Part shown: one piece after another, positions 5,959-7,970 of the stretch
How positions within the stretch are numbered: the stretch's first letter is position 1
How the letters are laid out: every line of letters begins with the position of its first letter
DNA from: an uncultured Collinsella sp.
GTDB lineage: Bacteria; Actinomycetota; Coriobacteriia; Coriobacteriales; Coriobacteriaceae
DNA: 7,970 nt
NCBI GenBank assembly: GCA_900554585.1
Contig: USHS01000051.1
Span: forward strand, 1-7,970
Direction of reading: 5' to 3'
Notes under the pieces: generated by a model
Told to the model about the DNA's origin: nothing
Database searches by the model: none
Seen by the model: the letters and a program-made list of their open reading frames with translations, nothing else
Translations under genes and position numbers: made by a program

Positions 5959-7970
5959 ACCGACGCTTAGTGAGCACGAACACGCCGATGACGGCGAGAC
6001 CGATCACGCCGGCCGCCACGCCAGCAATGGCGAGCGGGTTGAAGCCAGACTCCTGCGAGGGAGCCGCAGCGGACTTCTTGGCAGTGGCCACAGCAGACGA
6101 GCCCGTGTCGGAGCTGGAATCGGACTTGTCGGACTTGCCGTCCTTCTTGTCGGACTTCTTGTCCTTCTTGTCTGACTTATCGGAATCCTTCTTGGAATCC
6201 TTGTCGTCCTTGGTCTCGGTCGTAGTCGTGGTAGACGACACCGGCTTCTGGCCCGGCGAAACAGCGCCGCCGGTCTGCTGACCATTCGTACCGCTACCGG
6301 AGTTAGCGCCACTGCCAGAGCCGTCAGCGTTGCCATTGGAGCCAGAGCCATTAGAGTCAGATCCGCCGTTGCCCGAGCCGGAACCGCCGTTGGCATCGGA
6401 GCCGCCGTTGCCACCAGGGTTGACGGCATTCTTGGTCCACTTGGCATACAGCGTTATATCTGTCGTCACCGCGGCGTCAAAGTCGTACGCCTCAGTGCAG
6501 GCCTCATCCGTGTACCAACCGGCAAAGGTATAACCCTCACGCGTCGGATCGGCGGGCTTAACCAGCTTGTTTCCCTTAAACACGGCAGAGCTCGAGGACG
6601 ACCCGTCACCATATGCCAGGACGACGTTAATGCCGTCACTCAGGCGGAACAGCGTGCCGGAATCGTTGATGTAATACAGGTTGCCGTAACGGTCGGAAAC
6701 AACAGGCGAATCACAGTACTCGTTGTGCCCCGATGCGTCATATGCCAAGGTCGCCTCGGCATCACCCATCTTGTAACGGTAGACACCGCCACCGGAGATG
6801 CGGTTTCCCTTGTTATCAAGCTGAACACCGTTGACCGTAAAGTACACATAGGTTCCCTCGGCCTGCTTTGAGACCAGCGGCGAAGCCTTAATGCCACCCG
6901 CAGGCAGTGCGACACCGTTAGAACCAGAGACAAGCTTGACGCCCATCGTCTTAAGGTCAACGATTGCCAGCGCGGACGAATCGCCCTTTTCGCCACCAAT
7001 CAGCAACGTGTTGCCATCAAGAAGCGTCGGGATCGAAGCGCAGCCCGTCAAACCAAGATCGACGCTCTTTTCGGACAGCGACAGCTCGCTCCGCAGCGAA
7101 TCATCGAACGAAATCACATGCAAGCTGCCGTCGCGCGTGACCAAATACATGGTTTTGCCGTCCTGCGACACCACAATGCTCGAGTTTGTCGTTACGCCGA
7201 GGGCGAGCTCACCCAATACCTCACCGGTCTTTTGATCAAGCACCTCTACCGTTCCGGAAGACGTGGGGACCACGAACTTACCGTCCACGACAACACCGCC
7301 GGTCCAGTAATAACCCTCGTCCGCGTTATTGTGCTTCCAGACTACCCTGCCCGATTGGATGTCAACGCAGACCACAAAGCCGTTGACGAACTTAGTAATG
7401 TCACGAGTCCCATCAGCCGTCCCAATAAACAGGTAGTCGCCGTCGACCGTTAACGAGGAGCTCGCCTGGGCCTCGGCACTTACCGCCGAAGTCATCCAGA
7501 CCGTCTTGAGTCTGTCGACCGTCAGAGCCTGTACCGAGCCACCGCTGAGCGGTACCATGACCAGACCCTTTGCGTACACGGGACGAGCAGTGTAGCTCAC
7601 GCTAGCCTTGAGCTTCGCAGATGAGACAACCTCGCCCGTCTGGCAATCAATCTTAAGAAGCTGATCATTGACCGCCAAATAGACATGGCCGTCAACGATC
7701 ACTGGCTCGCTCGCGTTTGCATAGCTTCCGCCAGCATACTGCTTATAGTTAAACGTCCAAGCTTCTGCCGTGGTACCCGTGGGGGTATCGGCATTCGTTA
7801 CGGCATTTCCAAAGCCATTGGCGTCGGATTTGGAATCGACGGGTCTATCGGCGTCTGGCTCAACAACAATGCCGTCCACACGCTCGGCAGGTCGCTTGCC
7901 GTCGACCAGATAGCGCCAGACGAGCTTGTCTCCGGAGTTAAGTTTGGCCTCATCCAGGCTGTCATCGATG
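5957..7970 (-). CDS. Surface PQQ-like beta-propeller protein with InlB-type repeat and C-terminal anchor (5' end outside window)
   Basis: The frame is open to the right edge, so the N-terminus is missing. The GTG at 7879 is internal: the 30 codons before it encode the end of a DUF4430-like domain (LNSGDKLVWRYLVDG). Counting from 7879, residues about 40-425 form a PQQ-like/WD-type propeller with recurrent blade motifs: VYLAVNDQLLKIDCQTGEVV (68-85), VVCVDIQSGRVVWKHN (169-184), GTVEVLDQKTGEVLGEL (209-225), GSLHVIS and LFRLSDG. Residues 435-482 are one InlB B-type repeat (PTREGYTFAGWYTD... ITLYAKWT). Residues 486-540 are a Gly/Asn/Ser linker and 555-590 a Lys/Asp/Ser linker. Residues 615-637 are a membrane helix, with KRR at the end. 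There is no LPXTG before the helix (SQESGFNP instead), so it is held by the membrane rather than by a standard sortase. No quinone-enzyme active site was recognised. It probably binds a ligand or partner outside the cell. It precedes the DUF4430 gene by 9 bases. Confidence 0.82.
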   Translation of the reverse strand, partial: IDDSLDEAKLNSGDKLVWRYLVDGKRPAERVDGIVVEPDADRPVDSKSDANGFGNAVTNADTPTGTTAEAWTFNYKQYAGGSYANASEPVIVDGHVYLAVNDQLLKIDCQTGEVVSSAKLKASVSYTARPVYAKGLVMVPLSGGSVQALTVDRLKTVWMTSAVSAEAQASSSLTVDGDYLFIGTADGTRDITKFVNGFVVCVDIQSGRVVWKHNNADEGYYWTGGVVVDGKFVVPTSSGTVEVLDQKTGEVLGELALGVTTNSSIVVSQDGKTMYLVTRDGSLHVISFDDSLRSELSLSEKSVDLGLTGCASIPTLLDGNTLLIGGEKGDSSALAIVDLKTMGVKLVSGSNGVALPAGGIKASPLVSKQAEGTYVYFTVNGVQLDNKGNRISGGGVYRYKMGDAEATLAYDASGHNEYCDSPVVSDRYGNLYYINDSGTLFRLSDGINVVLAYGDGSSSSSAVFKGNKLVKPADPTREGYTFAGWYTDEACTEAYDFDAAVTTDITLYAKWTKNAVNPGGNGGSDANGGSGSGNGGSDSNGSGSNGNADGSGSGANSGSGTNGQQTGGAVSPGQKPVSSTTTTTETKDDKDSKKDSDKSDKKDKKSDKKDGKSDKSDSSSDTGSSAVATAKKSAAAPSQESGFNPLAIAGVAAGVIGLAVIGVFVLTKRR
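6116..6198 (-). repeat. Lys/Asp/Ser-rich tandem tract in the propeller protein
   Basis: The tract encodes repeated KKD, KSD and DKSDKK units just before the C-terminal membrane helix. At the DNA level it is built of near-repeats of TCCTTCTTGTCGGACTT on the + strand. A basic, acidic and Ser-rich spacer like this may cross or bind the cell wall. Confidence 0.7.
6275..6424 (-). repeat. Gly/Asn/Ser-rich linker repeats in the propeller protein
   Basis: About 50 residues of GGNGGSDANGG/GSGSGNGG-type units (486-535 counted from 7879) join the InlB-type repeat to the Lys-rich tract. The coding DNA contains repeated GCCGTTGCC and GAGCC-type units, so it may vary in length between strains by slippage. 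Confidence 0.65.

Noticed and set aside
6116..6424. CRISPR-like or satellite repeat array
   Set aside because: The periodicity follows codons for Lys/Asp/Ser and Gly/Asn/Ser linkers within an intact reading frame; units are short and unequal with no spacers.
5957..7970. PQQ-dependent dehydrogenase
   Set aside because: Only the blade-type repeats resemble that fold. Length, linkers and membrane tail are those of a surface protein, and no quinone or metal site was recognised.

Overview
The window looks like chromosome of a high-GC Gram-positive anaerobe. The best guess is the Coriobacteriia (Collinsella-like). This rests on the GC-rich codon use, GTG starts, a class III fructose-1,6-bisphosphatase, and exported proteins carrying DUF4430, an InlB-type repeat and a PQQ-like propeller. 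The assignment is inference from gene style; no rRNA or other marker gene is present.

Left part (1-1859): the 3' end of a TIM-barrel, aldolase-like gene on the + strand ends at a strong hairpin terminator. A complete DegV-family (fatty-acid-binding) gene on the - strand converges on it. A 318-bp divergent intergenic region separates degV from fbp. It holds a repeated 10-mer and a perfect 9-bp inverted repeat just ahead of the fbp ribosome binding site.

Middle part (1860-4940): fbp (class III, 638 aa) is followed on the same strand by two small four-helix GtrA-family membrane proteins, evidently tandem paralogs. The series closes with a textbook terminator. fbp supplies fructose-6-phosphate for gluconeogenesis and hence for sugar-nucleotide synthesis. 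GtrA proteins are linked to movement of lipid-linked sugars, so a common cell-envelope-sugar theme is possible but not shown.

Right part (4940-7970): two - strand genes lie back to back and end at their own hairpin. The upstream gene enters from the right edge. It encodes a large surface protein: the end of a DUF4430-like domain, a PQQ-like beta-propeller, one InlB B-type repeat, a Gly/Asn/Ser linker, a Lys/Asp/Ser linker, and a C-terminal membrane anchor with no LPXTG. Nine bases after its stop starts a second exported protein with an N-terminal membrane anchor, a low-complexity stalk and a C-terminal DUF4430 domain. The pair looks like a two-component extracellular module with opposite membrane topology and shared domain and linker types. 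It is the least understood and most interesting part of the window.

I found no tRNA, rRNA, CRISPR array, insertion sequence or phage gene.
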